Origin: Chryseobacterium sp. JM1
GTDB lineage: Bacteria; Bacteroidota; Bacteroidia; Flavobacteriales; Weeksellaceae
Direction: 5' to 3'
NCBI RefSeq assembly: GCF_000737715.1
Contig: NZ_JPRN01000008.1
Coordinates: 166,056 to 230,055, forward strand
Length of the DNA: 64,000 nucleotides
Below, piece by piece: positions 8,734 through 16,314 of this stretch. The notes beneath the pieces are model-generated. The model was not told the origin of the DNA, ran no database searches, and saw only the letters and a list, made by a program, of their open reading frames with translations. Position 1 is the stretch's first letter; every line of letters begins with the position of its first letter. Position numbers and translations under genes: made by a program.

Positions 8734-9052
8734 GTTTTATCTTTGAAAAAGATTGTTTGCATCTTAAAAAAATAAGACCCACAAAATTACGAAATTTTAG
8801 CGGAAATAAGATGCTTAAATATTTCCCGGATACAAATATATTATCCTGACTTCTACAGGAAAAGAAGAGGTACCCGTTGAGGAATAAAAGGGTAATTTGT
8901 GAATAAATGATTATCAGTCATAAGGTTATATAGATAGCATGTTTTCATAATATTTTTCATCGGTTTATGATTTTCGTTATATTTTTACCATATACTATTG
9001 TTTTGTGTTTTAAAATTATTTAAAATTGTATTCATAAATTTGTAATATAGAA
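8734..9052. other. Intergenic region upstream of uvrA, no gene seen
   Basis: This 319-base stretch lies between the divergent uvrA and a small transcription unit. It contains a possible -7 box for uvrA (8782-8789, minus strand) and one on the plus strand, TAAATTTG at 9035-9042. No coding frame looks real. Confidence 0.5.
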
Positions 9053-9103
9053 ATGAGAAAATTATTCAGAGATCTTGTTACACATTTAATGAGAAAAAGA
9101 TAA
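9053..9103 (+). CDS. Candidate 16-residue peptide or leader ORF
   Basis: An ATG at 9053 opens 16 codons ending with TAA at 9101-9103. The peptide is very basic (MRKLFRDLVTHLMRKR). A TAAATTTG box at 9035-9042 lies 10 bases upstream, and a perfect 13-base-stem terminator follows at 9120-9149. The unit would make an RNA of roughly 100 bases. The TonB receptor gene that follows has its own promoter after this terminator, so the unit looks independent. A good -33 element is missing. It could be a small membrane-active peptide, a small RNA, or chance; I cannot decide. Confidence 0.3.
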   Translation: MRKLFRDLVTHLMRKR

Positions 9104-9119
9104 AACAGTTACTTCCCTA

Positions 9120-9149
9120 AAAGATGCAGTATAACCATACTGCATCTTT
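9120..9149 (+). terminator. Strong intrinsic terminator
   Basis: AAAGATGCAGTAT and ATACTGCATCTTT form a perfect 13-base stem with a 4-base loop, followed by a run of T. No sizeable gene precedes it on the plus strand, which suggests a short RNA ends here. Confidence 0.85.
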
Positions 9150-9167
9150 TTTTATGATAACTATCAT

Positions 9168-9198
9168 TTGCCTGTCTTCAGGAACTCCCTTACTTTTG
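9168..9198 (+). promoter_or_regulatory. Promoter for the TonB-dependent receptor gene
   Basis: TTG at 9168-9170 and TACTTTTG at 9191-9198 are 20 bases apart, a good match to the Bacteroidota consensus. It lies 47 bases before the start codon and after the preceding terminator. Confidence 0.6.
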
Positions 9199-9245
9199 AG
9201 GCCATTATTTAAAGAAACTGATTTAGAACGAAAACGGCAATTATT

Positions 9246-11057
9246 ATGATCAAAAAGATTGGGAGTATATTTTTATTGGGATTCCTGTTTTGTGCGCAGG
9301 CACAGGAAAAGACAACAGATATTGAGAATATTGAATTTCAGGGGAAATTTATTTCCACACCCTATAAAAGTGCCAATCAGAATATAACGGTTATTACCAA
9401 AGAAGATATTGCCAATTCTCCGGCGAAAAGTATCGATGAAGTTCTTCAGCAGGTTCCGGGAATGGATATCAGAAGGAGAGGAGCGAACGGCGTACAAAGT
9501 GATATAGGCTTCAGAGGAAGTTCTTTTGAGCAGGTATTGCTGTTGCTGAACGGGATCAGAATGAACGATTCCCAGACCGGTCACAATTCAATGAATATCC
9601 CGGTAGATATGGATGATGTGGAAAGAATCGAGATCATCAAAGGTCCGGCAGCAAGAAGATTCGGGCAGAATGCCTATGCAGGTGTTATCAATATTATTAC
9701 CAAAACAAATCCCGGAAAAAGGGTGAAAATAAGTGCGGATGGCGGGGACTACGAAACCTACGGATTCGGATTCAATGCGCAGTTGGGAAATGAAAAATTC
9801 TCCAACTCTCTTCAGGCCAATTCTTCTTCTTCACAGGGATATATGTACAATACGGATTATGAGATCCGAAATGTTTTTTACCAAAGTAAACTGACCATTA
9901 AAAACGGGGATCTGAAGCTGCAGGCTGGTTTTTCTGAAAAGAAATTCGGGGCTAATGGTTTTTATGCATCTAAAAGCGCTACCGAACAGTATGAGGAAAC
10001 ACAGGCTTCCATCGTAAGTTTAGCGCATCAGCAAACATTTGGTCATTTGAAGATAAGCTCCAATGCCTACTGGAGAAGAGGTCAGGATATGTATCTCTAT
10101 GATAGAAATAAGCCAAATGGCTACAGAAATATGCATATCGGGAACAATGTTGGAGGAGAAGTGAATTCCAGCTATCAATGGGGGTTGGGAACTACCGGTG
10201 TGGGTGTGGAGCTGAGAAAGGAATTTTTGGCGAGTAATAATTTAGGAGAGCGAAACCGTTTTGTTTCACAGGTCTTCTTTGAGCATCATTTTTCATTACT
10301 GGATAAAAAACTGAACATCAGTCCGGGAATTTCATGGGCGAATTATTCCAAAGAAGGGAATTTTTTCTATCCGGGATTAGATGTAGGATATAATTTCAAT
10401 CCGAACAATAAAATCTACGGAAATATTGCAAAAGTTCACCGTGTTCCGACGTTTACGGACCTTTATTATGTAAGCAAAACCGAACAGGGAAATCAGAATC
10501 TTCTTCCTGAAAATGCCGTTTCATCTGAAGTAGGGTATCAATATCAGAACAGTAAAATCCTCGCAAAAGTGAGCGGGTTTATGAGAAATTCCAATAATTC
10601 TATCGACTGGGTTAAAAAAAGCCTGACGGATCCGATTTGGTACGCTCAGAATGTAGGAAGAATTGATACAAAAGGATTTGAAATTGAATTAAGCCACAGA
10701 GCTTTCAGCTGGTTAAAATACACCGCAGGATACACCTATCTGGACAGCAAAATGAAAGAATCCAATGAATTTGTTTCAAGATATATTCTGGACAATCTGA
10801 AACATCAGGTGGTAGCAAAACTAGAGACGAAATTCCTGAACTATTTTACCAATGAATTGGTTTACAGATACAATGAGAGAATGAATCTGGGGACTTATAA
10901 TCTCCTTGACGAGAAGTTAAGTTTTGCTAAAAAAGACTTCTCGGTATATGTGCTGATTAATAATCTGACGAACACAAAATATACAGAAGCTTTTGGAGTT
11001 GAAATGCCGCAGAGATGGTTCCATTTAGGCTTCTCATATACGATCAATATTAAGTAA
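9246..11057 (+). CDS. TonB-dependent outer membrane receptor, BtuB-like
   Basis: This 603-residue protein has a signal peptide (residues 1-20, ending CAQAQ). A plug domain at about 40-150 includes the typical VITKEDI, DEVLQQVPGMDIRRRG and VERIEIIKGPAARRFGQNA segments and ends in GVINIITKT. The rest is a beta-barrel of about 450 residues ending in an aromatic-rich strand (FHLGFSYTINIK). TonB-dependent receptors import scarce nutrients across the outer membrane using energy from TonB-ExbBD. The length and plug resemble BtuB-type receptors for cobalamin or iron complexes, but nothing nearby fixes the substrate. No SusD-like partner follows. A DUF2490 gene comes next, 71 bases downstream, and is probably on the same transcript. 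Confidence 0.88.
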   Translation: MIKKIGSIFLLGFLFCAQAQEKTTDIENIEFQGKFISTPYKSANQNITVITKEDIANSPAKSIDEVLQQVPGMDIRRRGANGVQSDIGFRGSSFEQVLLLLNGIRMNDSQTGHNSMNIPVDMDDVERIEIIKGPAARRFGQNAYAGVINIITKTNPGKRVKISADGGDYETYGFGFNAQLGNEKFSNSLQANSSSSQGYMYNTDYEIRNVFYQSKLTIKNGDLKLQAGFSEKKFGANGFYASKSATEQYEETQASIVSLAHQQTFGHLKISSNAYWRRGQDMYLYDRNKPNGYRNMHIGNNVGGEVNSSYQWGLGTTGVGVELRKEFLASNNLGERNRFVSQVFFEHHFSLLDKKLNISPGISWANYSKEGNFFYPGLDVGYNFNPNNKIYGNIAKVHRVPTFTDLYYVSKTEQGNQNLLPENAVSSEVGYQYQNSKILAKVSGFMRNSNNSIDWVKKSLTDPIWYAQNVGRIDTKGFEIELSHRAFSWLKYTAGYTYLDSKMKESNEFVSRYILDNLKHQVVAKLETKFLNYFTNELVYRYNERMNLGTYNLLDEKLSFAKKDFSVYVLINNLTNTKYTEAFGVEMPQRWFHLGFSYTINIK

Positions 11058-11128
11058 ATGTTAATTTGAAATGAATGAAAGTTAACATTAACAAATTGTT
11101 AAATAATTTATTTTTGCAAAAATTTTTT

Positions 11129-11845
11129 ATGAAACTTTTTTTAAGTCTGAGTTTACTTTTGAGTATGACCTTTTTAAAAGCACAGGACCACGTTTCCAGC
11201 TTCAATGCAGTGACTCTAACCTATAAGTTTCATCCGAAGTTTTTTCTCTACGCAGAAGGACAGCTCAGAGGTAACGAAGATTATACGTATCCGGATTATT
11301 ACGAGATCAAAGGAGGAGTAGGTTACAACCTGACTAAAAATCACAAACCTTTTGTAGGTTTAGGTAGGTATGTGAATTACAAAGAACACAGTCTGAGCCG
11401 GGAAGAATTCAGGGTTTGGCTACAGGACGTGATCGATTTCAAAAAAGGAATCGTGAAGTTTGAAAACCGTCTTCGTGCGGAGAAAAGCTGGTTCTACGAG
11501 CCTGCAACAGACAAAGCTTCCCAGAGAATGCGATACAGATACCGTCTGAACATCAGCGTTCCCCTGAATGCCAAAACCATTAAAAAAGGAACTGTTTTCG
11601 CGAATGCTTATGATGAGATTTTCCTGGTAAGTCCGATGAAACCTACTTTCGCCAGAAATAGAGTATATGGCGGTTTCGGCTATCAGATCGATGACTATTT
11701 CGGAATCTTGACCGGTTATCTATGGCAGCGTGAATTTGAAGCAAAAGGCAATAAAAACCTTCACTTTATTTATCTGGCTTTAAATATCAATATCGACGGT
11801 ACAGATCATCCTACAAAAACGTATGATTTCCCGGGAGCGGATTAA
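11129..11845 (+). CDS. DUF2490 family protein, probable outer membrane beta-barrel
   Basis: I place the start at 11129 (MKLFLSLSLLL), because it gives a clean signal peptide ending FLKAQ; an ATG at 11075 would add a polar extension. The mature part, about 220 residues, is rich in aromatic residues in an alternating pattern (FHPKFFLYAEGQLRG, RFGG-like turns). That pattern matches the DUF2490 family of Bacteroidota, which are predicted small outer membrane barrels. The function is unknown. It follows the TonB receptor on the same strand, so a shared role in nutrient uptake or in stabilising the receptor is possible, but this is inference from position only. Confidence 0.75.
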   Translation: MKLFLSLSLLLSMTFLKAQDHVSSFNAVTLTYKFHPKFFLYAEGQLRGNEDYTYPDYYEIKGGVGYNLTKNHKPFVGLGRYVNYKEHSLSREEFRVWLQDVIDFKKGIVKFENRLRAEKSWFYEPATDKASQRMRYRYRLNISVPLNAKTIKKGTVFANAYDEIFLVSPMKPTFARNRVYGGFGYQIDDYFGILTGYLWQREFEAKGNKNLHFIYLALNINIDGTDHPTKTYDFPGAD

Positions 11846-12240
11846 GATTTTTTGTTTAAATCCGCCTGAGAAAAAGACCCAGCCAGTAGTGGGATGAATA
11901 GAGTATAGAACTGAGTGACTTGAGATTCTGATAGGACTGCATCCTATCTTGGGCTAAATCTTCACGTGGTGGCTGTTGTTTCTCAGTAGTATTCTGATAG
12001 GACTGCATCCTATCTTATGCTAAATCGCCACGTTGTGGCTTGCTTTTCTCAGCAGTTGTAACCTTGATTTCTTATATTTTAAGATTAAAAAAGTATAGCT
12101 TACAAAATATTTAGTAATCTGTTCCATTAGCTTAATCTGGACTAACTCGCTTAACCCCGTATCGCGTAACTCTCTATCTTTTAATTCTCATAAACCGAAC
12201 TCAAGATATTTATCACATCAGATTTTGATTGTATTTACTT
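11846..12240. repeat. Intergenic stretch holding two tandem 66-base repeats
   Basis: The gap contains no gene. Its core is two adjacent 66-base units, 11925-11990 and 11991-12056, that differ at roughly ten positions. Each begins ATTCTGATAGGACTGCATCC, in which GATAGGA and TCCTATC form a 7-base stem, and each ends near TTTCTCAG-AGT. A second small stem, GCCACGTTGTGGC, lies in unit 2 and is weaker in unit 1. The rest is ordinary AT-rich sequence. The convergent genes on both sides have no better terminator, so the repeat hairpins may serve that role. Confidence 0.7.
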
Positions 12241-14292
12241 TTACTCCCCAAGTTTTGAAACTGTGTCCTGAAAACTCAATAAGTCCTTTTTCAATTCCAG
12301 GTAATATTCATTGAGGATTTTCTGAAATTCATTCACCATAGCAAACACGGCTTCTACTTCTGGTTCCAGGTATTTATCGTGATTAAAATAAATGTACGAA
12401 GCTTCTGCATATGATTTTAGGGTAGCTCTGCTTTCCTCTGTTAATGATTCTTTATACCTTGAGTTTTCTATAAAATCATTCAGTTCTTTTTTGAAGTCAG
12501 TTTCGGCTTTTAACAGTTTGGCTCTGTGTTTACGGATTTCTTCAAAAGGTAGCGTTACGGTCATAAACTGAAGGTATGCAGCAAATTTAGTCAGTGCTTC
12601 CTGAAACCTGTCGAATTCTTTGTCTATGATTCCAAACTTTTTGTATTTACCCAGTAAAATAGATTGGTCATGTTGATCGGCCTTACTGAAATAATACAGG
12701 AAGATATCTTCATCATTTTTTGTGAGCGCGGTCTTTACTTTTAAAAGTTCACTTTCAAGTTCAGGAATGAGTTTGGTAGCATCTTTGGCTTTGTACAGGT
12801 TTTCTCCGTATCTGAATGTTTTAATTTCTTTAGGGTTGGCTTTTAGATAGGCAAGGGTTTGCAGATCACTTTCAATTCCAACTTTCTCGTAAATTAAAGA
12901 AACTTTTCGGTCACTGAACAGATCTTCACTGGTCATTACGGTGCCGGAATCTTTTATAATCGTTTCGATATTCTCTAATAGTGGATTGTGGGCTTCATAA
13001 TACCCGTTGAAATTTGAACTTAGGTACTGATAAGGGTATTTTTCTATATAAAGCTCAGTGAATTTTTCGTCGTCTATCACTTCACCCACATTTTTCACCT
13101 GATGCAGGGTCAGGTATTTTCGGGTCATCACCTCACAGATCTCATCATATCCTCTGATGATATTTTTTGCCAGTTCATGATTTTCCTGAATATTTCGGGT
13201 TGTATTGTTTCTGATTCTTTCAATTCTTTTTACGGTATCCGGATGGGAAGCCCACTGATCCTGAATTTCTATTTTTGTTTTGTTATAACGGGTTAAATCT
13301 TCTGCATCTACTTTTGGAAGGCCATTTACATAAGGATGGTTGTTTCTTTCACTGAAAATTTTCAGTAAAGAAGAATGATTTTTATAAAGATTCTGAGGAA
13401 GGTATTTCTGCTCACTTTGGATATAGAAATTAAAAGAATATTGAAAAGCGGAATCACTTAGTTCTATTCTCAATAACGAAGAGATCTGCTCCTGAGGATT
13501 GGTGAGAAAAGTCGCAACGGCATCTGCATGATATTCCATCTCCCGGCTCAGGGAAGCGTGTTTTTGGAATAGAAAAGATGAAACTTTTTTCAGGATAAAC
13601 TGAAATACATTGATAAAGCCCACTGAAATCGCTCCAAATAAGCTGAAAAAAGCATTTCCCGAAAAAGTCATGATCATGTTTTCATATTCTTTATTATTGT
13701 AAACCGTTTCGTACACAATTTTTTGTGCATGATGAACATATCCACCCACTTTCATGCTTCTTTGGGAAAAATGCCCGAATTCATGGGCGAGAATAGTTTT
13801 TAATTCGCCGGTACTTGTAGAATTGATTAATCCCAAACCAATGGTAAGATTTTTTCTCACCGGAAAAAACATACTCCAGAAAACGGAATTATAACTTACA
13901 CTGGCATTAACATCAGGAGAAAAGAAAACCTTTTTAGGAGCTTTTACCTGAGTATCTTTAACAATTTCATCGATGATACTGAATAATTCCGGCTGTTGGG
14001 ATCTTGTAATTTCTACCAAGTGTCTCGTGTTGTAGGTGTTTTCATTGAAAATGAATTTAATCATAAAATAAAAAACAAAAATACCAATGCTGGCAAGACC
14101 TGCGGCTGCTATAAGTGTATAGTAGCTTATTTTGAATGCAAGAATAGAATATGCTCCGTATCCTAAAAGCACAATGAGAAAGAGGGAAACGGCGATAAGG
14201 ATAAGATATACGGTGAAAAATATAGAAATAGATACAATAGCGGAAGTCAGCTTAGACCTGTAAGCTGCCGACATTTTAGGAAGGTTATTCAT
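12241..14292 (-). CDS. M48-family membrane metalloprotease
   Basis: The 683-residue protein has two or three membrane spans at the N-terminus (about 18-43 and 55-80). The zinc motif HEFGH is at residues 170-174 (LAHEFGHFSQ), and the third ligand probably is Glu253 in EMEYHADAVA, the usual M48 pattern. A hydrophobic segment lies at about 205-240. The remaining 400 residues are helical and of unknown role; they are much longer than in HtpX (about 290 residues). M48 proteases cleave membrane or misfolded proteins. The gene begins 19 bases after the HD-domain gene, so the two form an operon. The coupling of an alarmone-type hydrolase with a protease suggests a stress function, which is inference only. 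Confidence 0.85.
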   Translation of the reverse strand: MNNLPKMSAAYRSKLTSAIVSISIFFTVYLILIAVSLFLIVLLGYGAYSILAFKISYYTLIAAAGLASIGIFVFYFMIKFIFNENTYNTRHLVEITRSQQPELFSIIDEIVKDTQVKAPKKVFFSPDVNASVSYNSVFWSMFFPVRKNLTIGLGLINSTSTGELKTILAHEFGHFSQRSMKVGGYVHHAQKIVYETVYNNKEYENMIMTFSGNAFFSLFGAISVGFINVFQFILKKVSSFLFQKHASLSREMEYHADAVATFLTNPQEQISSLLRIELSDSAFQYSFNFYIQSEQKYLPQNLYKNHSSLLKIFSERNNHPYVNGLPKVDAEDLTRYNKTKIEIQDQWASHPDTVKRIERIRNNTTRNIQENHELAKNIIRGYDEICEVMTRKYLTLHQVKNVGEVIDDEKFTELYIEKYPYQYLSSNFNGYYEAHNPLLENIETIIKDSGTVMTSEDLFSDRKVSLIYEKVGIESDLQTLAYLKANPKEIKTFRYGENLYKAKDATKLIPELESELLKVKTALTKNDEDIFLYYFSKADQHDQSILLGKYKKFGIIDKEFDRFQEALTKFAAYLQFMTVTLPFEEIRKHRAKLLKAETDFKKELNDFIENSRYKESLTEESRATLKSYAEASYIYFNHDKYLEPEVEAVFAMVNEFQKILNEYYLELKKDLLSFQDTVSKLGE

Positions 14293-14311
14293 TTTTTGTG
14301 TTTTTATACTT

Positions 14312-14758
14312 TTAATATTTCTCTATTAAATAATGATACGCTTTCAGGTATTTATTGAATCTTTTAATATCCTTAGGTGTAAGCTCTCTGTTAACTCTTC
14401 TGAGATCCATATTATCACGGAGGTCATTTAGTTTTACAGCAACAGCTAAAGGTGATCTTTCCGTTCTTTTAACGAATTCATCGTAATCTTCTTCGGGATC
14501 AAATTTGGTAAGGCAGCTGATAGCAAAAATAATGTATTCGGGAAAGCCTTCGGTTCTTAAATACTCCAGACTGAACTCTTCCGGATGATCTTCCACTACG
14601 TCATGAAGGACGCCAACGATCTTTTCGTCGAGTGTTTTTCCGTATTCCATGACACGCATCACGTGAGCGATGTAGGGAGCATGGTATTTGTCGGTTTGTC
14701 CTTTGTGTGCTTTATCAGCTATCTTTATGGCTCTGTTGAGCATTTCTTCTTTTGTCAT
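14312..14758 (-). CDS. HD-domain hydrolase related to SpoT/RelA hydrolase domains
   Basis: The 148-residue protein is a single HD domain. It has the opening AIKIADKAHKGQTDKYHAPY, His32 in YIAHVM, the His52-Asp53 pair in VLHDVVED, and a late Asp in KLNDLRDN. These are the metal ligands and neighbouring motifs of the (p)ppGpp hydrolase domain in SpoT. No synthetase, TGS or ACT domain follows, so it corresponds to small stand-alone alarmone hydrolases or to a related nucleotide hydrolase. Substrate is not shown by the sequence. It is the first gene of a two-gene minus-strand unit with the M48 protease gene. A hairpin just upstream (14791-14811) separates it from the YegP-like gene. Confidence 0.8.
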   Translation of the reverse strand: MTKEEMLNRAIKIADKAHKGQTDKYHAPYIAHVMRVMEYGKTLDEKIVGVLHDVVEDHPEEFSLEYLRTEGFPEYIIFAISCLTKFDPEEDYDEFVKRTERSPLAVAVKLNDLRDNMDLRRVNRELTPKDIKRFNKYLKAYHYLIEKY

Positions 14759-14790
14759 TTCAAATAGAAAATAGAATACAAAAATAAAAA

Positions 14791-14811
14791 ATGCCTTAAA
14801 AAATAAGACAT
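14791..14811 (-). terminator. Terminator after the YegP-like gene
   Basis: ATGCCTTA and TAAGACAT form an 8-base stem with one mismatch and a 5-base loop, followed on the minus strand by a T-rich tract. It separates the YegP-like gene from the HD-domain gene. Confidence 0.5.
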
Positions 14812-14837
14812 TTTTATTGAGAATATTTTAAGGAATA

Positions 14838-15173
14838 TTAAATAACGGTTTCATCCTCTACAGAAGCGCCTGGAGCATTGTTTTTAACGGATTCTATTCC
14901 GTTATCCATGCCGTTTTCAGATTCGTACATCTGGCTGGTTCCTATGATCTGTCCGTTTCCTGCTTTTAAATTGAAATAACAGCGGTCATCTTTTGCTGTA
15001 TTTCTTTCAAATTTGGAATCGTCCTGAGAATTGGTGCGTACAGATTCTATTCCGTTTTCACAGGATGGTTTTGAGCTATATCCCTGGCTGGTTAAGATTA
15101 CTTGTCCGTTTCCGGCTTTAAGATTGAATTTGAAGTCACCATCGGTTCTCTTCGAGATAATAAATTTTCCCAT
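14838..15173 (-). CDS. YegP-family (DUF1508) protein with two repeats
   Basis: The 111-residue protein has two copies of the DUF1508 unit, at about 1-50 and 55-105. Each has the core FNLKAGNGQ-I/V-I-TSQ-Y followed by NGIESV-K/R-N. This is the E. coli YegP fold, a small domain-swapped protein with no known enzymatic role. The two copies are complete and about 60 percent alike. It lies 37 bases after a small secreted protein gene on the same strand and may be co-transcribed with it. A role in stress survival is sometimes proposed for the family; nothing in this sequence proves it. Confidence 0.85.
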   Translation of the reverse strand: MGKFIISKRTDGDFKFNLKAGNGQVILTSQGYSSKPSCENGIESVRTNSQDDSKFERNTAKDDRCYFNLKAGNGQIIGTSQMYESENGMDNGIESVKNNAPGASVEDETVI

Positions 15174-15210
15174 AGTAATTGGTTTTTGTGGTTTGATTAG
15201 TTTTTTTTAA

Positions 15211-15528
15211 TTATTTGGAAGGCTGTGCCTTTTTTGTGTCAGGTATCAGTTTTTCAGGAGCTGAGCTGTTGAGTATTCTGTATTTTGAGTTATCCCGTTT
15301 GGCTTCTTTTAAGGCCATATACTGTGATGTATCTTTTGGAGTGGCAACAAGCATTTTATACTGCTGTTTCTGATCGGTATGAATCTTTGCCTGTGTTTCC
15401 TTAAGGCCTTTAAAATTAAGGATTTTGGCAGTATCTACCTTTGGAATAATTTGTTTTCTGTCTTCTTTCTGCTGGGCGAAAGTCATTGTGCAAAACAATA
15501 ATAATGAGCAGGAGAATAATAACTTCAT
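15211..15528 (-). CDS. Small secreted protein of unknown function
   Basis: I chose the ATG at 15528 because it gives a compact signal peptide (MKLLFSCSLLL, ending TFAQ); an ATG at 15549 would add seven polar residues. The mature chain, about 85 residues, is rich in Lys, Gln and Asp. It carries loose repeats around DT-A/S (VDTAKILN, KDTSQYMALKEAK) and has no cysteine. It is likely unstructured in part. I do not recognise a family. A possible -7 element, TAAATTTG, lies at 15582-15575 on the minus strand. Confidence 0.55.
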   Translation of the reverse strand: MKLLFSCSLLLFCTMTFAQQKEDRKQIIPKVDTAKILNFKGLKETQAKIHTDQKQQYKMLVATPKDTSQYMALKEAKRDNSKYRILNSSAPEKLIPDTKKAQPSK

Positions 15529-15623
15529 TTCTTTGTGTTTTTTTATCATATTGAAAAAAATAATGATCTGTGATCAAATTTAATGATTAAAAATAGTAAA
15601 AAAATTGAAAAACAGCAAAAAAA

Positions 15624-15656
15624 AACCTACGCGAAGTCGAAGACTTCGCGTAGGTT
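15624..15656. repeat. Perfect 15-base palindrome with 3-base loop
   Basis: AACCTACGCGAAGTC and GACTTCGCGTAGGTT pair perfectly around GAA. An A-run precedes it, so on the minus strand it reads as a very strong terminator. There is no minus-strand gene directly upstream of it, only the plus-strand DUF805 gene, so its role is unclear. It may be a REP-like dispersed element. Confidence 0.7.
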
Positions 15657-15772
15657 CTCCATAAACAAAATATTGAATTATTTCATTTTCTGTTTTTTGA
15701 TCGCGGATGTGTTTTTGGGATTACTTTTATGGAACGAGGTTTTTAGTTAGACCTAATAAAAATAAAAAGTAG

Positions 15773-15802
15773 TTGCAGATCTGAAAAAAATCTTTATTTT
15801 TG
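15773..15802 (+). promoter_or_regulatory. Promoter for the DUF805 gene
   Basis: TTG at 15773-15775 and TATTTTTG at 15795-15802 are 19 bases apart, a full match to the Bacteroidota consensus, with the ATG 26 bases downstream. Confidence 0.7.
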
Positions 15803-15827
15803 GCCCCTATTAAAAAAAACAAAAACT

Positions 15828-16232
15828 ATGAAATGGTACTTAAAAGCATTGAAACAGTATGCTGATTTTACAGGAAGAGCGAGAAGAACCGAGTACTGGA
15901 TGTACTTATTATTTAATACAATCTTCGTGATTATAGCGACGTTATTGGATAATCTTTTGGGATTGAAATTTTATCAGGATATGCCTTATGGTTTTATTTA
16001 TATGGTTTACGCATTGGCTACTTTTATTCCGGGATTAGCTGTTTTGGTTAGAAGATTACATGATGTAGATAAAAGCGGATGGTGGTTTTTTATCTCTTTG
16101 ATCCCAATTGTTGGAGCTATCTGGTTATTGATCCTTTTATTTACAGAAGGAACTCCGGGAACCAATCAATATGGTGTAAATCCTAAAGAGAATTTCAATG
16201 AAATCAATGAAATCGGACAAAAACAGATGTAA
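15828..16232 (+). CDS. DUF805 family membrane protein
   Basis: The 134-residue protein begins MKWYLKALKQYADFTGRARR, the hallmark opening of DUF805 (E. coli YhaH/YhaI-like). Three to four membrane spans follow, at about 25-45, 55-75, 88-108, with the conserved VRRLHDVDKSGWWFF segment between the second and third. The tail PGTNQYGVNPK is also typical. The function of the family is unknown. The gene stands alone with its own consensus promoter and ends at a hairpin shared with the convergent fadE gene. Confidence 0.9.
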   Translation: MKWYLKALKQYADFTGRARRTEYWMYLLFNTIFVIIATLLDNLLGLKFYQDMPYGFIYMVYALATFIPGLAVLVRRLHDVDKSGWWFFISLIPIVGAIWLLILLFTEGTPGTNQYGVNPKENFNEINEIGQKQM

Positions 16233-16265
16233 TTTCCAAAAGAATTACAACCCATATTAATATAA

Positions 16266-16293
16266 TAAACGCTCCAAAATCTTGGAGCGTTTA
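16266..16293. terminator. Bidirectional terminator between DUF805 gene and fadE
   Basis: TAAACGCTCCAA and TTGGAGCGTTTA form a perfect 12-base stem with a 4-base loop, between two convergent genes. Confidence 0.85.
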
Positions 16294-16314
16294 CTGTTAT
16301 ATTCAAAATAATGT

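Noticed and set aside
9150..9245. Cobalamin riboswitch before the BtuB-like receptor.
   Set aside because: The leader is under 50 bases after the promoter, far too short for a cobalamin riboswitch, and no B12-box-like motif was seen.
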